From Jannaschia formosa (lineage in GTDB: Bacteria; Pseudomonadota; Alphaproteobacteria; Rhodobacterales; Rhodobacteraceae), in the NCBI RefSeq assembly GCF_003340555.1, contig NZ_QPLJ01000032.1, positions 1 to 37,280 of the forward strand: a stretch of 37,280 nucleotides of DNA, in the 5' to 3' direction. Below the pieces are notes generated by a model. The model did no database searches and had not been told where the DNA came from. It saw only the letters and a list, made by a program, of their open reading frames with translations. Made by a program: the position numbers and the translations under genes. This document shows, in pieces, positions 7,918-16,162 of the stretch. The number at the start of each line of letters is the position of its first letter. Positions within the stretch are counted from its first letter, which is position 1.

Positions 7918-10099
7918 CGCTCCGGGCCGGACGATGCGGCGAGTTCGACGGTGCAGGCGCCTCGTAAGTCTCGCCGTAATAGGACAGCACCCGCAGGTCG
8001 ACCGCAGTCAGGGCGATGCCCACAACCCGCTTCCCACGAAGGATGCCGAGCGCGGCGCGCGCGCTTTCGCGCGACGTGCTGGCCCAGCGGAGGACAAAGG
8101 CGACGCTGTCGGACAGGTCCGCCAGGATCTGCGCGTCAACCATGGTGGCCACCGGCGGCCCGTCAATGATGACCAGATCGAAGGTCTGCCGCGCATCCTC
8201 GATATACCATGCAAGTGACTCGGCGGCGAGCATGTCCGACGGGTTCCCGACCGCCTCCCCCGCGGGCAAGGCAAACAGGTTTTCCTCTACCTGTAGCGCC
8301 TGGTCCAGATCCCATTTCCCGGCTCGTGCGACCTCGGTCAGACCCTCCTCGCCCTCAAGCCGGAGGAGCCGGGTCAGCCCCCTTTGGCGCAGGTCCCCGT
8401 CGATCAGCAGGGTACTCTGCCCCGCCAGTCGGGCGGAGGTGGCGAGGGCCGCGGCCAGGCTCGTCTTGCCCTCTCCCGGACCGGCGGAGGTCAGAAGCAC
8501 GACCTTGCCGATCCCGGACCTGGACATCCCCACCAGCCGATGGCGAAGGGTCGTGACGGACTCGGCAAACGGGGAGAGGGGTTGAATGGCGGGCAGGTCA
8601 AGGGCGCTTGTCCTGCGCTGCAGCTTCGGGACGCAGGCAAGCACGGGCAGGCCAAGAACGCGCTGCACCTGCGCGACCTTCCGAAAGCCGGTCTCCATTG
8701 CTTCGCGAAAGAGGCCGATGAAGGTTCCTATGGCAGCGCCGAAGATGAGCCCCATCAGAACGAGGAACTTGCTCGGCGGGTAGTATGCGTCCCGCGGGAT
8801 CGAAGCGGCGTCGATGATCTCGACCCCGCTTGCCAGGAAGCCCACGCTCTCTTCGGCAATCGCCGTCTCGGAGAGGTAGCGTTCATACAGGATGCGGTAA
8901 GCAGCAGCGCGCCGCTCCAGCTCCCTGAGCTCGACATTCAGTCGACTGTCGATCTCGGTATTGCCGCCAACCTGTGCCAGCCGCTCCAACTGAAGGCTTT
9001 GCCGCGCCTCCAAGGTCTGGACCTCGTTGCCGATGGAATCGACGATTCGCCGCACCTCTGCGTCCAGTTGCGCCTCGGTGGTGGCGATCTCCTCGCGGAG
9101 CGCGTTCAAACGCGGATAATCGGCGCCGCGGTCGGCGAACTCGGCCTCACGCCGCTTCAGGCCAAGAAGGCTCTCACGCAGGGTACCGATCAGGGGTGAG
9201 GCCTGCACCTCGGCAAGCAGCTGGATATCTCCGCCTTGCGCCAGGATCTCCTGCGCGCGCGTGAAGGCTGCGCGGCGCTCGGAAAGTTCGTTCTGGGTCA
9301 CGATCAACTGGGCATTGAATTCCGTAAGCTGCTGCTCGCTGAGGGTCTGCCCGGGCGTCCCGCTGATCAGGTCGTTGTCGATCATGAAGGCGGTAACTGC
9401 GTCCTCGGCTTCGGCCACCTGCTGCTGCAACTGCAAGGCGCGCTGGTCGAGCCAGCCCGAAACGCGCCCGGCGCGGGCCTGCTGTGCCCCCTCGCGGCTG
9501 CGCACGAAGGCATCGCCGACCGCGTTCGCAACCCGTGCCGCAAGCCGGGGAGAGTTTGCGCTGAACGATAACTCGATCACGTTGGTGTCGCCCTGGCGGC
9601 CGACCGTCAGGTTGCGAGCGAGCGTGCGTACCGCATAGGCGAGTTCGGGATCCTCATCAGCGGCCGGTCTGTCGGGCGTGGCCGCCTCACCGAGGACGAG
9701 GGCACGGAACGCATCGATCCGGCTCTGCAACATGGTCTTCGGCTCGCGCCGAAAGAATGGCTCCTCGATCAGGTTCTCGGCCAGGACGACCTCGCGCAGC
9801 AGGCGACGGGATTCGATCACATAGATCTGGCTTTCGACGTAGCCCTCGTCGATGCCGGCCGGCGGGCCCTCCTTCTCCAGCGGCCGGTTGAGAGGTTCTT
9901 CGACCAGCAGCAACAGGTCACTCCGGAAGCGGTCCTCCACCTGAAGCACGAGATAGGCGGAGACGATAGCGCCGATGAGGGTCCAGCCGAGGATGCTGAG
10001 ATACCACCGGCGCAGGAATGCGATGCTGCGGCGGAGCACCTCTGCAAGCGCTGCATCATCGGAACTGGGGTCGGCATCGAGAGGCCGGTCATCAGTCAT
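7904..10099 (-). CDS. Polysaccharide co-polymerase with BY-kinase domain (ExoP/GumC/Wzc type)
   Basis: A 731-residue inner-membrane protein that sets chain length and drives export. The N-terminal Wzz domain begins with a helix near residues 30-50 (LSILGWTLIGAIVSAYLVLQ), followed by a long periplasmic coiled-coil region, a GNVR-like segment (ELERRAAAYRILYERYLSET) and a second helix (KFLVLMGLIFGAAIGTFIGL). The cytoplasmic tyrosine kinase has Walker A GPGEGKT (540-546), Walker A' LLIDGDLR (564-571) and Walker B LVIIDGPP (about 641-648). The tail holds only Tyr707, Tyr708 and Tyr712, a small autophosphorylation cluster. The ATG at 10099 is preferred because the promoter candidate at 10168-10197 would start transcription near 10161, downstream of the alternative TTG at 10189. 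Confidence 0.88.
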   Translation of the reverse strand: MTDDRPLDADPSSDDAALAEVLRRSIAFLRRWYLSILGWTLIGAIVSAYLVLQVEDRFRSDLLLLVEEPLNRPLEKEGPPAGIDEGYVESQIYVIESRRLLREVVLAENLIEEPFFRREPKTMLQSRIDAFRALVLGEAATPDRPAADEDPELAYAVRTLARNLTVGRQGDTNVIELSFSANSPRLAARVANAVGDAFVRSREGAQQARAGRVSGWLDQRALQLQQQVAEAEDAVTAFMIDNDLISGTPGQTLSEQQLTEFNAQLIVTQNELSERRAAFTRAQEILAQGGDIQLLAEVQASPLIGTLRESLLGLKRREAEFADRGADYPRLNALREEIATTEAQLDAEVRRIVDSIGNEVQTLEARQSLQLERLAQVGGNTEIDSRLNVELRELERRAAAYRILYERYLSETAIAEESVGFLASGVEIIDAASIPRDAYYPPSKFLVLMGLIFGAAIGTFIGLFREAMETGFRKVAQVQRVLGLPVLACVPKLQRRTSALDLPAIQPLSPFAESVTTLRHRLVGMSRSGIGKVVLLTSAGPGEGKTSLAAALATSARLAGQSTLLIDGDLRQRGLTRLLRLEGEEGLTEVARAGKWDLDQALQVEENLFALPAGEAVGNPSDMLAAESLAWYIEDARQTFDLVIIDGPPVATMVDAQILADLSDSVAFVLRWASTSRESARAALGILRGKRVVGIALTAVDLRVLSYYGETYEAPAPSNSPHRPARSDVPV

Positions 10100-10167
10100 T
10101 TCTTGCCCATCCGGTCGCGAGTCGTTCACTTGTAGCAGATGGCGCGAAACCGCGAGAAAACTCTCCG

Positions 10168-10197
10168 AGTATATTTGCCGAACTGTCAATCAGCCAA
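10168..10197 (-). promoter_or_regulatory. Sigma70-like promoter for the BY-kinase/polymerase operon
   Basis: On the minus strand TTGGCT (10197-10192) is followed after 18 bp by TATACT (10173-10168), matching the -35 consensus at four of six and the -10 at five of six bases. An overlapping TTGACA is present, but only 10 bp from the -10. The leader to the ATG at 10099 would be about 60 bases. Confidence 0.5.
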
Positions 10198-10669
10198 GCT
10201 GCCTCCGTGTCGCCGGAACGGGGTGGATGGACCGGCTTGAAGGCCGCCCGGTTGCGCTCGTCCCTCGCTTTGGCTGGGACCGAAGGCACATCGCTCCGAG
10301 AAGCTATGCCGGGACAGACTGTCGCGTACTCCGGCGCGAAGGCCACGGCCGGGCGAAGCCCAGGCAAATTGCCAAACCTCGGGAGGGCTCCGGGTTGTGC
10401 CTCGGAAGCCTTTGCCAGCAGGAACGGTCCGCGCATTCGCGCCGCGGCCGGCCTGGCCTGGACCAGACGAAAAGCGCCGATCGCGACAGGGGTCCTCACG
10501 TCGCTGTCCGCCTCACCGCGTCGTCCAGAGCGCCTCCAAACTGCGTCGTCACCAGAACGGGCGACAGAGCAGGACCACGCAAACGGGGGCAAGTGTGCGA
10601 AGCAGCATCCTGCATCCTCAGAGTTGCCCTCATGGCCGATGCGCCGCCCAAACATGCTCTAGACTCAAT

Positions 10670-10686
10670 TGTAACAGAAATGTAAC
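10670..10686 (+). promoter_or_regulatory. TGTAAC direct repeat, candidate OmpR/PhoB-family operator
   Basis: TGTAACA-GAAA-TGTAACG is a pair of 7-bp direct half-sites with an A-rich 4-bp spacer, an 11-bp period. That is the layout of Pho boxes and other OmpR-family response-regulator sites. It lies 208 bp upstream of the GT4 start at 10894. The regulator is not identified in the window. Confidence 0.35.
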
Positions 10687-10724
10687 GCTAGCCTACACAG
10701 CTGGCTTTTGAACGGTGTTTTCTG

Positions 10725-10743
10725 GGTCCTGAGGGGCCTTTTT
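10725..10743 (+). terminator. Short hairpin plus T5, weak terminator or attenuator candidate
   Basis: GGTCC, loop TGAG and GGGCC form a 5-bp stem (one G-T pair) followed directly by five T. It lies between the TGTAAC repeat and the GT4 start, so it would act in the leader rather than after a gene. The stem is short and the assignment weak. Confidence 0.25.
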
Positions 10744-10893
10744 GAGGGGGGGGCGGCGCCAGGGACAGGGGCAGATCGGAGAGGCAAGAAAGAGCCTTCG
10801 GTTCTTCAAATGTGGGAAGTTTGACGAAAACTCGGCTGCGTCCTCTCTTCTGGATCTCGCCCGGTTCCCGTGCGCCGAAATGGGGTACGGGCC

Positions 10894-12075
10894 ATGAAGG
10901 TCCTGAACGTCTGCGAGACCGCGCACGGAGGCGTGGGCATTTACCAAAAGGTGCTCTCGGAGCTTGAAGCACGCGGCCACCAGATGCACCATCTGTTGCC
11001 TGCACAGCATGCAGACTTCGTGTCCGGGGGAATTCGGCGCCACCTGTTCGATCGACCCCGCCGGGGTCCTTTGGCGGTCTTCAACATGGTCCGCGCAATG
11101 CGCGCCCTGATCAGCGAACTTGATCCTGATATCGTTTTCTTCCACAGCACCTTCGCTCTGGCCGGACTAGCGGTGCTGAGATCGAGTGGTGATCGGCGCC
11201 CTGCGCTCTACTGCCCGCACTCCTGGGCCATCTCGACCGTTCCAGAAGTCGGCCTCAAAGCTCGTGTCGTGCGAGGTGTCGAGGGTCGGCTTGCCGGCCT
11301 TGCAGATCGCGTCGTCTGCGTGTCCGAGGAAGAGAAGGCACTGGCCGAACGATTGGGGTATCTGGGGCAGATGGTGGTGATCGAGAACGCCGTACTTCCG
11401 TCCGCGGAGAGTGCCGACGAGACCCTTTTTGCGAACGAACCCGAAGCATTGCACCTGCTATTCGTCGGCCGACTGGACCCACAGAAAGGCTATGACGTCC
11501 TGCTTGACGCGATGAGTCTCGCCGCGCGGCCAGACCTGCGGCTCCACCTTGTCGGCGGTTCTGTTCGCGGGGACGGGGCCAATCTCGTCCTTCCGCCCGG
11601 GGCACGCCTGGCGGGATGGGTGCCAAGCGATCAGATCGACAGTTGGTACAGATCGGCGGACGCTCTCGTAGTGCCCTCGCGCTGGGAAGGGCTGCCTCTC
11701 GTCATTCCCGAGGCCCTTCGCAATGGGACACCGGTCCTCTGCTCGGATCGCAGCGGGATGCCCGCGCTCGTGACGCCGGGCGAGACGGGCGCGGTTTTCC
11801 CGCTGGAGACCAGAAGTCTCGCCGCGCTGCTGGCCGGGCTGGACAAGAATGCCTTGCGGCGGATGCGTCCTTCCTGTCGTGCTGCATATGACACCCGCTT
11901 CACTGCGGAGAGATTGTGCAACGAGATGAATGCCTTGTTCGACGAAGTCGTAGCATCGAGGCGCACTCGCGCGACCGTGCCGAGGAAGACCGACCGGACC
12001 GGCCTCGGCGCACCCCCTGCGCCGAGCATAACTCTCCAGGTCGCCCCCGAGCCAACTGGTTCCTGCGATAGATGA
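10894..12075 (+). CDS. Glycosyltransferase, GT4 family
   Basis: A 393-residue GT-B glycosyltransferase. The N-terminal domain begins MKVLNVCETAHGGVGIYQKV, the usual glycine-rich first loop of Glyco_transf_4 domains. The C-terminal Glycos_transf_1 domain shows LLFVGRLDPQKGYDVLLDAM and VVPSRWEGLPLVIPEALRNG, which includes the E-x7-E donor-binding motif. The ATG at 10894 is chosen because the family normally starts there, although a GTG at 10870 is in frame. The stop overlaps the start of the next sulfotransferase gene (ATGA), so both are one transcription unit. The last 40 residues are Arg/Pro-rich and probably disordered. Donor and acceptor sugars are unknown. Confidence 0.87.
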   Translation: MKVLNVCETAHGGVGIYQKVLSELEARGHQMHHLLPAQHADFVSGGIRRHLFDRPRRGPLAVFNMVRAMRALISELDPDIVFFHSTFALAGLAVLRSSGDRRPALYCPHSWAISTVPEVGLKARVVRGVEGRLAGLADRVVCVSEEEKALAERLGYLGQMVVIENAVLPSAESADETLFANEPEALHLLFVGRLDPQKGYDVLLDAMSLAARPDLRLHLVGGSVRGDGANLVLPPGARLAGWVPSDQIDSWYRSADALVVPSRWEGLPLVIPEALRNGTPVLCSDRSGMPALVTPGETGAVFPLETRSLAALLAGLDKNALRRMRPSCRAAYDTRFTAERLCNEMNALFDEVVASRRTRATVPRKTDRTGLGAPPAPSITLQVAPEPTGSCDR

Positions 12076-13010
12076 GCCGGCACGACCCGGCCACGCTGGC
12101 CGACTGGCTTCCCGATCTCTTCATCTGCGGCGTCCCGAAGGCCGGAACGAGCGCGCTTCACGCGTGGTTGTGCGACCATCCTGAGGTGGTGGGCGCGCGG
12201 GACAAGGAAGCGCGGTTCTTCATCGATCCCGGCAGCCACGTCTACAGACCGGAAGCCAACGCGCTGTCAGATTGGGAGCCCTATCGCCAGCAGTTCGATC
12301 TGCCTGCAGGCAGGCGCCCGTCTGCGATTCTCGACTCCACGCCGGTCTATATCTACCAGCAGACGGCACTGCGATTTATTCCCGGCCTGCCGACGACGCC
12401 TCGCTGTATCTTCGTCTTGCGCGACCCGGCCGAGCAGATCCGGTCAGTCTACGGGTACTTCCGCAACAACTGGTCCTTTATTCCCGAGGCCATGTCCTTC
12501 GATGATTACCTGAATGCGCTGAATACCGGCTCCGAGACGTTCGGCGGCAACGAACTGGCGCGCGAGGCGCTGCAGAACGCCGACTACCTGCCTCACTTGG
12601 CGCGATGGCGGGACGCTCTCGGCCGCGACCGGATGTTCGTCGGCACATTCGAGAGTCTTCGCGGCAATCCTCGTGGTTTCATGCTCGAATTGGCGGACTG
12701 GATCGGACTGGATGGAGGCTTCTACGACGATTACGCCTTCACGACAGAGAACGAGACTTATCGCCCCCGCAGCCGTGTCCTGCAGCGGGTGAACATTGCC
12801 GTGCGCGAAAGGTTGCCAAAAGGCCGCGTTTATCACGCCCTGCGCAAGGCATATCGGCAGCTGAATGCCCGGCCGGGCGGAGAGGAGATCGACGCGAACA
12901 CCCTCGCACGCCTTCGAGCGGCGTTCGTGCCCGGCTATGCGGCGCTCGAACGAGAGTTCGAGCTCGATCTTTCCCCTTGGCGGGACTCGGCAGCGAGCAT
13001 CCGTTCGTAG
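12072..13010 (+). CDS. Sulfotransferase, Sulfotransfer_1 / heparan-sulfotransferase-like
   Basis: A 312-residue PAPS-dependent sulfotransferase resembling the heparan sulfate N/O-sulfotransferase group. The 5'-phosphosulfate loop is FICGVPKAGTSALHAWLCDH (residues 17-36), and the 3'-phosphate motif is FVLRDPAEQIRSVYGYFRNN (about 115-134). The family's KExxFF element appears as DKEARFFIDPG near residue 45. No signal peptide is seen. It belongs to a different subfamily from the sulfotransferase at 5762, suggesting two distinct sulfation positions. It is translationally coupled to the upstream GT4 (ATGA overlap), and its last 76 bp overlap the 3' end of the convergent GT4 gene at 12935. Confidence 0.87.
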   Translation: MSRHDPATLADWLPDLFICGVPKAGTSALHAWLCDHPEVVGARDKEARFFIDPGSHVYRPEANALSDWEPYRQQFDLPAGRRPSAILDSTPVYIYQQTALRFIPGLPTTPRCIFVLRDPAEQIRSVYGYFRNNWSFIPEAMSFDDYLNALNTGSETFGGNELAREALQNADYLPHLARWRDALGRDRMFVGTFESLRGNPRGFMLELADWIGLDGGFYDDYAFTTENETYRPRSRVLQRVNIAVRERLPKGRVYHALRKAYRQLNARPGGEEIDANTLARLRAAFVPGYAALEREFELDLSPWRDSAASIRS

Positions 13011-14215
13011 AGGGCGATAAGGTTCTCGCGATGCGCGTCAGGCGACACCTTGCCGGCCAACTCCGAGTTGTCGAATTCCATGAGACTGTCCAGTCGCTCC
13101 AGCGCGGCTACCAGCGAATCGGTGCCGGCCGTCTCGTAGACGATTCCGTTCTCGCCGTCGTGGACCTCCTCCGCGGCGGCGCTCCACCCACCGCATACGA
13201 CGGGCACCCCGCGCAGCTGCGCCTCTATTGGAACCAATGGCTGCCCTTCGTACCAGAGGCTTGGGAAGACCAGCGCGCGCGCCTCCGACAGATGCTTCTG
13301 CACCTCCTCGGCATCGACCCAACCCGTGATCTCCGCGTCCGGGTTCGCAGCGCGGATCGCGTCTGCCTCGGGTCCGTCACCGACGAAGCGCACCGGCATG
13401 CCAAGCCTGCGCGCGGCCTCTGCCAGCTGTAGTCCGCCTTTCTCGCGTGACATGCGGCCGACGAACAGGAGGTGCCGATTGGCCCTCCAGTTCACAGGCG
13501 CCCCGCCCGTCTCGACCGGGTTCGGGATCGAATGCAGGCGGACCCGATCAGACAGGTAGGGCTGGATGGCACGGCGCTGGGTCTCGGAGATGTAGACGAC
13601 GTCACGCAGTGACCGCGGCAGCCTTCCCGGCCCCGCTGCGAAGACGCCCCGCATGACGCGCCAGGCCTTGTGCGTCCGGTGCCGCACGTCGCAGTCGGTC
13701 GCAATGCAGGACAGCCCCAGTGGCCGACGGGTGCAGATCTCGTGGCGCCGGTAGTCGAAGAAACCGCCATTGGGACAGGCGAGGAAGTATTCGTGCATCG
13801 TGAACACGCTGCGCATCCGACGGTCCGTCAGCGCGCGCCCGATCGAGGGCGAGAGCGCCTTGGCGAAACCGTGGCAGTGCAGCACGGTCGAGTCCGGATC
13901 GTGCTCGGCCATCACGCGACGAAGTTCCGCCAGAGCCGTGCCATTCCAGATCCCGCGAACCATCGCCCGCAGACGGTTGGGGTCATCGAGGATGGTGCGC
14001 TGATCGAGGCACACCGTTTGGATGCGCGGATGCTCCAGCCGGCGGCTGACCGGGCCGCAGGCTGCGAAGAAGGTGACGTCGATCCCTGCGTCAGCAAGGA
14101 TCCGGGCGCTGTCGATCGCGACCTTTGCCTGGCCGCTGATCACGTCAGCGAAGTCGCCGACGATCAGCACCCGGCGCAACCGGGATAGGGGGAACGTGCT
14201 CACGGCGACGCTCAT
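12935..14215 (-). CDS. Glycosyltransferase, GT4 family
   Basis: A 426-residue GT-B glycosyltransferase. The acceptor domain has VLIVGDFADVISGQAKVAID near the start and FTMHEYFLACPNGGFFDY (about residues 140-157), a segment common in GT4 enzymes whose loop carries cysteines (CPNGG, CTRRPLGLSC, CDVRHR), perhaps a metal- or disulfide-bound loop. The donor domain begins HLLFVGRMSREKGGLQLAEA and includes VFPSLWYEGQPLVPIEAQLR. It is transcribed alone, convergent with the GT4-sulfotransferase pair, with an unusually long 3' overlap (12935-13010). The C-terminal tail is rich in serine and charged residues. Donor sugar unknown. Confidence 0.87.
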   Translation of the reverse strand: MSVAVSTFPLSRLRRVLIVGDFADVISGQAKVAIDSARILADAGIDVTFFAACGPVSRRLEHPRIQTVCLDQRTILDDPNRLRAMVRGIWNGTALAELRRVMAEHDPDSTVLHCHGFAKALSPSIGRALTDRRMRSVFTMHEYFLACPNGGFFDYRRHEICTRRPLGLSCIATDCDVRHRTHKAWRVMRGVFAAGPGRLPRSLRDVVYISETQRRAIQPYLSDRVRLHSIPNPVETGGAPVNWRANRHLLFVGRMSREKGGLQLAEAARRLGMPVRFVGDGPEADAIRAANPDAEITGWVDAEEVQKHLSEARALVFPSLWYEGQPLVPIEAQLRGVPVVCGGWSAAAEEVHDGENGIVYETAGTDSLVAALERLDSLMEFDNSELAGKVSPDAHRENLIALYERMLAAESRQGERSSSNSRSSAA

Positions 14216-14391
14216 CTGTCATTGGTCCTCTGTTGCGGTCTGATCCGCCCCGGTCTGATGCGGGAGGCGGCCATTATTCAAGGCGAACCTGCGGCCAAAG
14301 CCCGATCCTGTCGATACCTCCTGGGCCGCCTTCGGTGTTCAGTCCCATACTGTGATGCCGGGGTTCTGACGGCGGCTGAGACGGATAAGCT
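14216..14391. other. Spacer between GT4 promoter region and transposase remnant
   Basis: This stretch lies upstream of the minus-strand GT4 gene and must carry its promoter, although no clear sigma70 pair was recognised. It ends where the IS481-like reading frame begins. No gene is seen. Confidence 0.4.
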
Positions 14392-14640
14392 ATGGGAGGG
14401 GTCCTGCATGGGAGCGCCGCGACCACGCACGCCGTTCGGACTGCGACAGAGCGATGGCAAGCTTCGGTCTCGGAGCTGGCCGAGCGCTGCGGGCTTAGCG
14501 AGAAGACGGTTCGGAAGTGACGGAAGCGCACGACCGTCGAAGACGCGCGGATGGGGGGCCGGACGAACTCCGCTCGTCCGTTCCAAGCCGCGAGGAGGTG
14601 GGGGGCCGCAGCGCCATAGGTTCGAGCGCGGCCCCGGACG
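14392..14640 (+). pseudogene. IS481-like transposase remnant with in-frame stop and frameshift
   Basis: From the ATG at 14392 the frame reads GVLHGSAATTHAVRTATERW and then VSELAERCGLSEKTVRK, the helix-turn-helix start of a common IS481-type transposase. It meets a TGA at about 14518, where relatives have a tryptophan, and continues RKRTTVEDARMG. Similarity to the family then moves to another frame (RSSVPSREEV, resembling the usual R-S-T-V-L-S-x-E-E-E) and is lost. The gene is dead and lacks its DDE catalytic domain. It marks the right border of the polysaccharide island. Confidence 0.75.
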
Positions 14641-14643
14641 ACG

Positions 14644-14740
14644 CGGCAGCTGATTGAGCAGATGAACTACAACCTGCTGTTCCGCGGGTTCGTTGTGGTC
14701 AGGATCGATGATGCGGTTTGGCGCGAAGGGCGCCCAGGAA
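14644..14740 (+). pseudogene. IS5-family transposase fragment
   Basis: The frame RQLIEQMNYNLLFRGFVVVR followed by IDDAVW closely resembles the conserved N-terminal block of IS5 transposases (E/R-R-Q-L-x-E-Q-x-x-Y-N-L-L-F-R-W-F-V-G-L-x-x-D-D-x-V-W). Only about 30 codons remain. It directly follows the IS481-like remnant, so the site has received or recombined at least two insertion elements. Confidence 0.7.
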
Positions 14741-14962
14741 TCTGCTTAGTGGACAGATTTCAGCCCTGAGCGGGCGAAGCCCCGGCCCGAAGGCCGACGG
14801 TGTCCACCACGAGTCGCGACCGGCTTCTGACCATACGGACGTCGCGCAAGGTGAAGGCGGCGAGGCACCGACAGGCGGTCTGACGTCATCTGCGCGTGCG
14901 GGCGGCCCCGCCGCCCTTCAGGTGCCGCGCCGCGAGGACTGGTCAAACCGGCGAGGCCGCGT
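14741..14962. other. Non-coding stretch downstream of the export adaptor gene
   Basis: No gene is recognised. It lies between the IS5 fragment and the stop of the HlyD-type adaptor. The GC-rich stretch near 14770-14800 (GGGCGAAGCCCCGGCCCGAAGGCC) could form small hairpins but has no T tract. Confidence 0.35.
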
Positions 14963-16159
14963 TCAGGGCGTGCCGCGCGGCGCGATCGCCACGCCTTCGG
15001 CCACCCCGTCCGATGGGTGGAGCACGACTCGCTCACCCGCTTCGAGACCGGCCGTGACCTCGGCCGCGTCGTCGCCGATCCGGCCCAGCTCGACCGCACG
15101 CAGCCGCGCCGCGCCGTCCTCGGCCACGAACACCGCCCAGGCGTCGCTCTCGCGGAACGCGGCCGCCAGCGGCAGGCGCAGGACGTCCTCCGCCGCCCAG
15201 GCGACGATCTCGAGCGACACGCCGTAGCCGTCGCCGAGGCCGAGCCGATACTCGGGCGGGTCGAGCAGGTCGAACACCGCATCGACCCGCTGCTCCTCGA
15301 TACCGAGGCTCGAGACCTCCGTACGCGCGACCGGATCGATCCGGTGCAGGCGCGCGTGCAGCACCCGTGGTCCGCCCCATCGCTCGACGCGCGCCTCCGC
15401 CCGCTCCGGAAGGCCGACGGCGTCCGAGGACAGCAGATCGGCGCGGATCTCCAGGTCCGCCGGGTCGCCGATAGCCAGAAGCGGCGCGCCCGCCTGCACC
15501 GGCCGCTCGCTGAGCACGTCGACGCGCAGCACCACACCGCTGACGGGGGCGGCGATCTCGTGGCAGCAGGCGCCCCGGGCCACAGGCTCCTCCAGCGCCG
15601 CACGCGCGCGCGCGACGGCGCCCTCCGCCATACCGCGGCGCGACTGGGCGGCCTCGAGCCCGGCGGCGGCGGCGCGGGCGCGGCGATGGGCGTCCTCCAG
15701 GGCGGTGATCGGGGTGAGCCCACGCTCGGCCAGCCTGGTGATCCGCTCCTCCTGGCCGGCGGCATAGGCGTCCTCCTCCTCGGCCGCCGCGATCTCCGCA
15801 TCCGCGGCCGCCAGCGCCGCCTGTGCCTCGCGAAGGGCGGCCTCGGCCTGCGCGCGGGCGCGGGGGTCGAGGATGGGCGCGGCCGCCGGGCGGATCGCGG
15901 CGACCACCGTCTCTCCCGCGACCACCCGGTCGCCCACCCGCACCGGGGCCCGCAGCGCCACGCCGGACACGGGTGCGGCGACATCATAGGGCTCGCGCAC
16001 GGCCGCGACGCCGTCGGCGTGGACCGTCACCTCCATCGGCCCGCGCATGACCGCGTGCAGATCCACCGGCACGGGCTCGGTGCGGAAGGCGACGAGCGCG
16101 AGCGCGGCGGCGATGGCGAGGCCGAGTCCCGCGAACAGCAGGCTGCGCAGCTTGGGCAT
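14963..16159 (-). CDS. HlyD/MacA-type periplasmic adaptor subunit
   Basis: A 398-residue membrane-fusion protein that would connect an inner-membrane ABC permease with an outer-membrane channel. It has an N-terminal membrane anchor (LLFAGLGLAIAAALALVAF, residues 7-25), a split lipoyl domain (PVSGVALRAPVRVGDRVVAG near residue 63 and PVSGVVLRVDVLSERPVQAG near residue 205) flanking an alanine/glutamate-rich coiled-coil hairpin, then beta-barrel and membrane-proximal domains ending EAGERVVLHPSDGVAEG. The ATG at 16159 has GGGAGTG upstream and lies 3 bp after the permease stop. No outer-membrane channel gene is seen, so it may share a TolC-like protein encoded elsewhere. Confidence 0.85.
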   Translation of the reverse strand: MPKLRSLLFAGLGLAIAAALALVAFRTEPVPVDLHAVMRGPMEVTVHADGVAAVREPYDVAAPVSGVALRAPVRVGDRVVAGETVVAAIRPAAAPILDPRARAQAEAALREAQAALAAADAEIAAAEEEDAYAAGQEERITRLAERGLTPITALEDAHRRARAAAAGLEAAQSRRGMAEGAVARARAALEEPVARGACCHEIAAPVSGVVLRVDVLSERPVQAGAPLLAIGDPADLEIRADLLSSDAVGLPERAEARVERWGGPRVLHARLHRIDPVARTEVSSLGIEEQRVDAVFDLLDPPEYRLGLGDGYGVSLEIVAWAAEDVLRLPLAAAFRESDAWAVFVAEDGAARLRAVELGRIGDDAAEVTAGLEAGERVVLHPSDGVAEGVAIAPRGTP

Positions 16160-16162
16160 GAG

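Larger units (their letters stand above)
10100..10893. other. Long divergent intergenic region (about 790 bp)
   Basis: This stretch lies between the divergent co-polymerase operon and the GT4-sulfotransferase pair. It holds the minus-strand promoter at 10168-10197, a TGTAAC direct repeat at 10670-10686 and a short hairpin followed by five T at 10725-10743. Open frames of up to about 210 codons exist on both strands, but their translations are rich in Arg, Ala, Ser and Pro with no recognisable domain, so I read the region as regulatory or decayed DNA. Confidence 0.45.

Noticed and set aside
10092-10655. 187-codon minus-strand open frame upstream of the BY-kinase gene
   Set aside because: No recognisable domain, a mixed Arg/Ala/Ser-rich composition, and it covers the likely promoter of the kinase operon.
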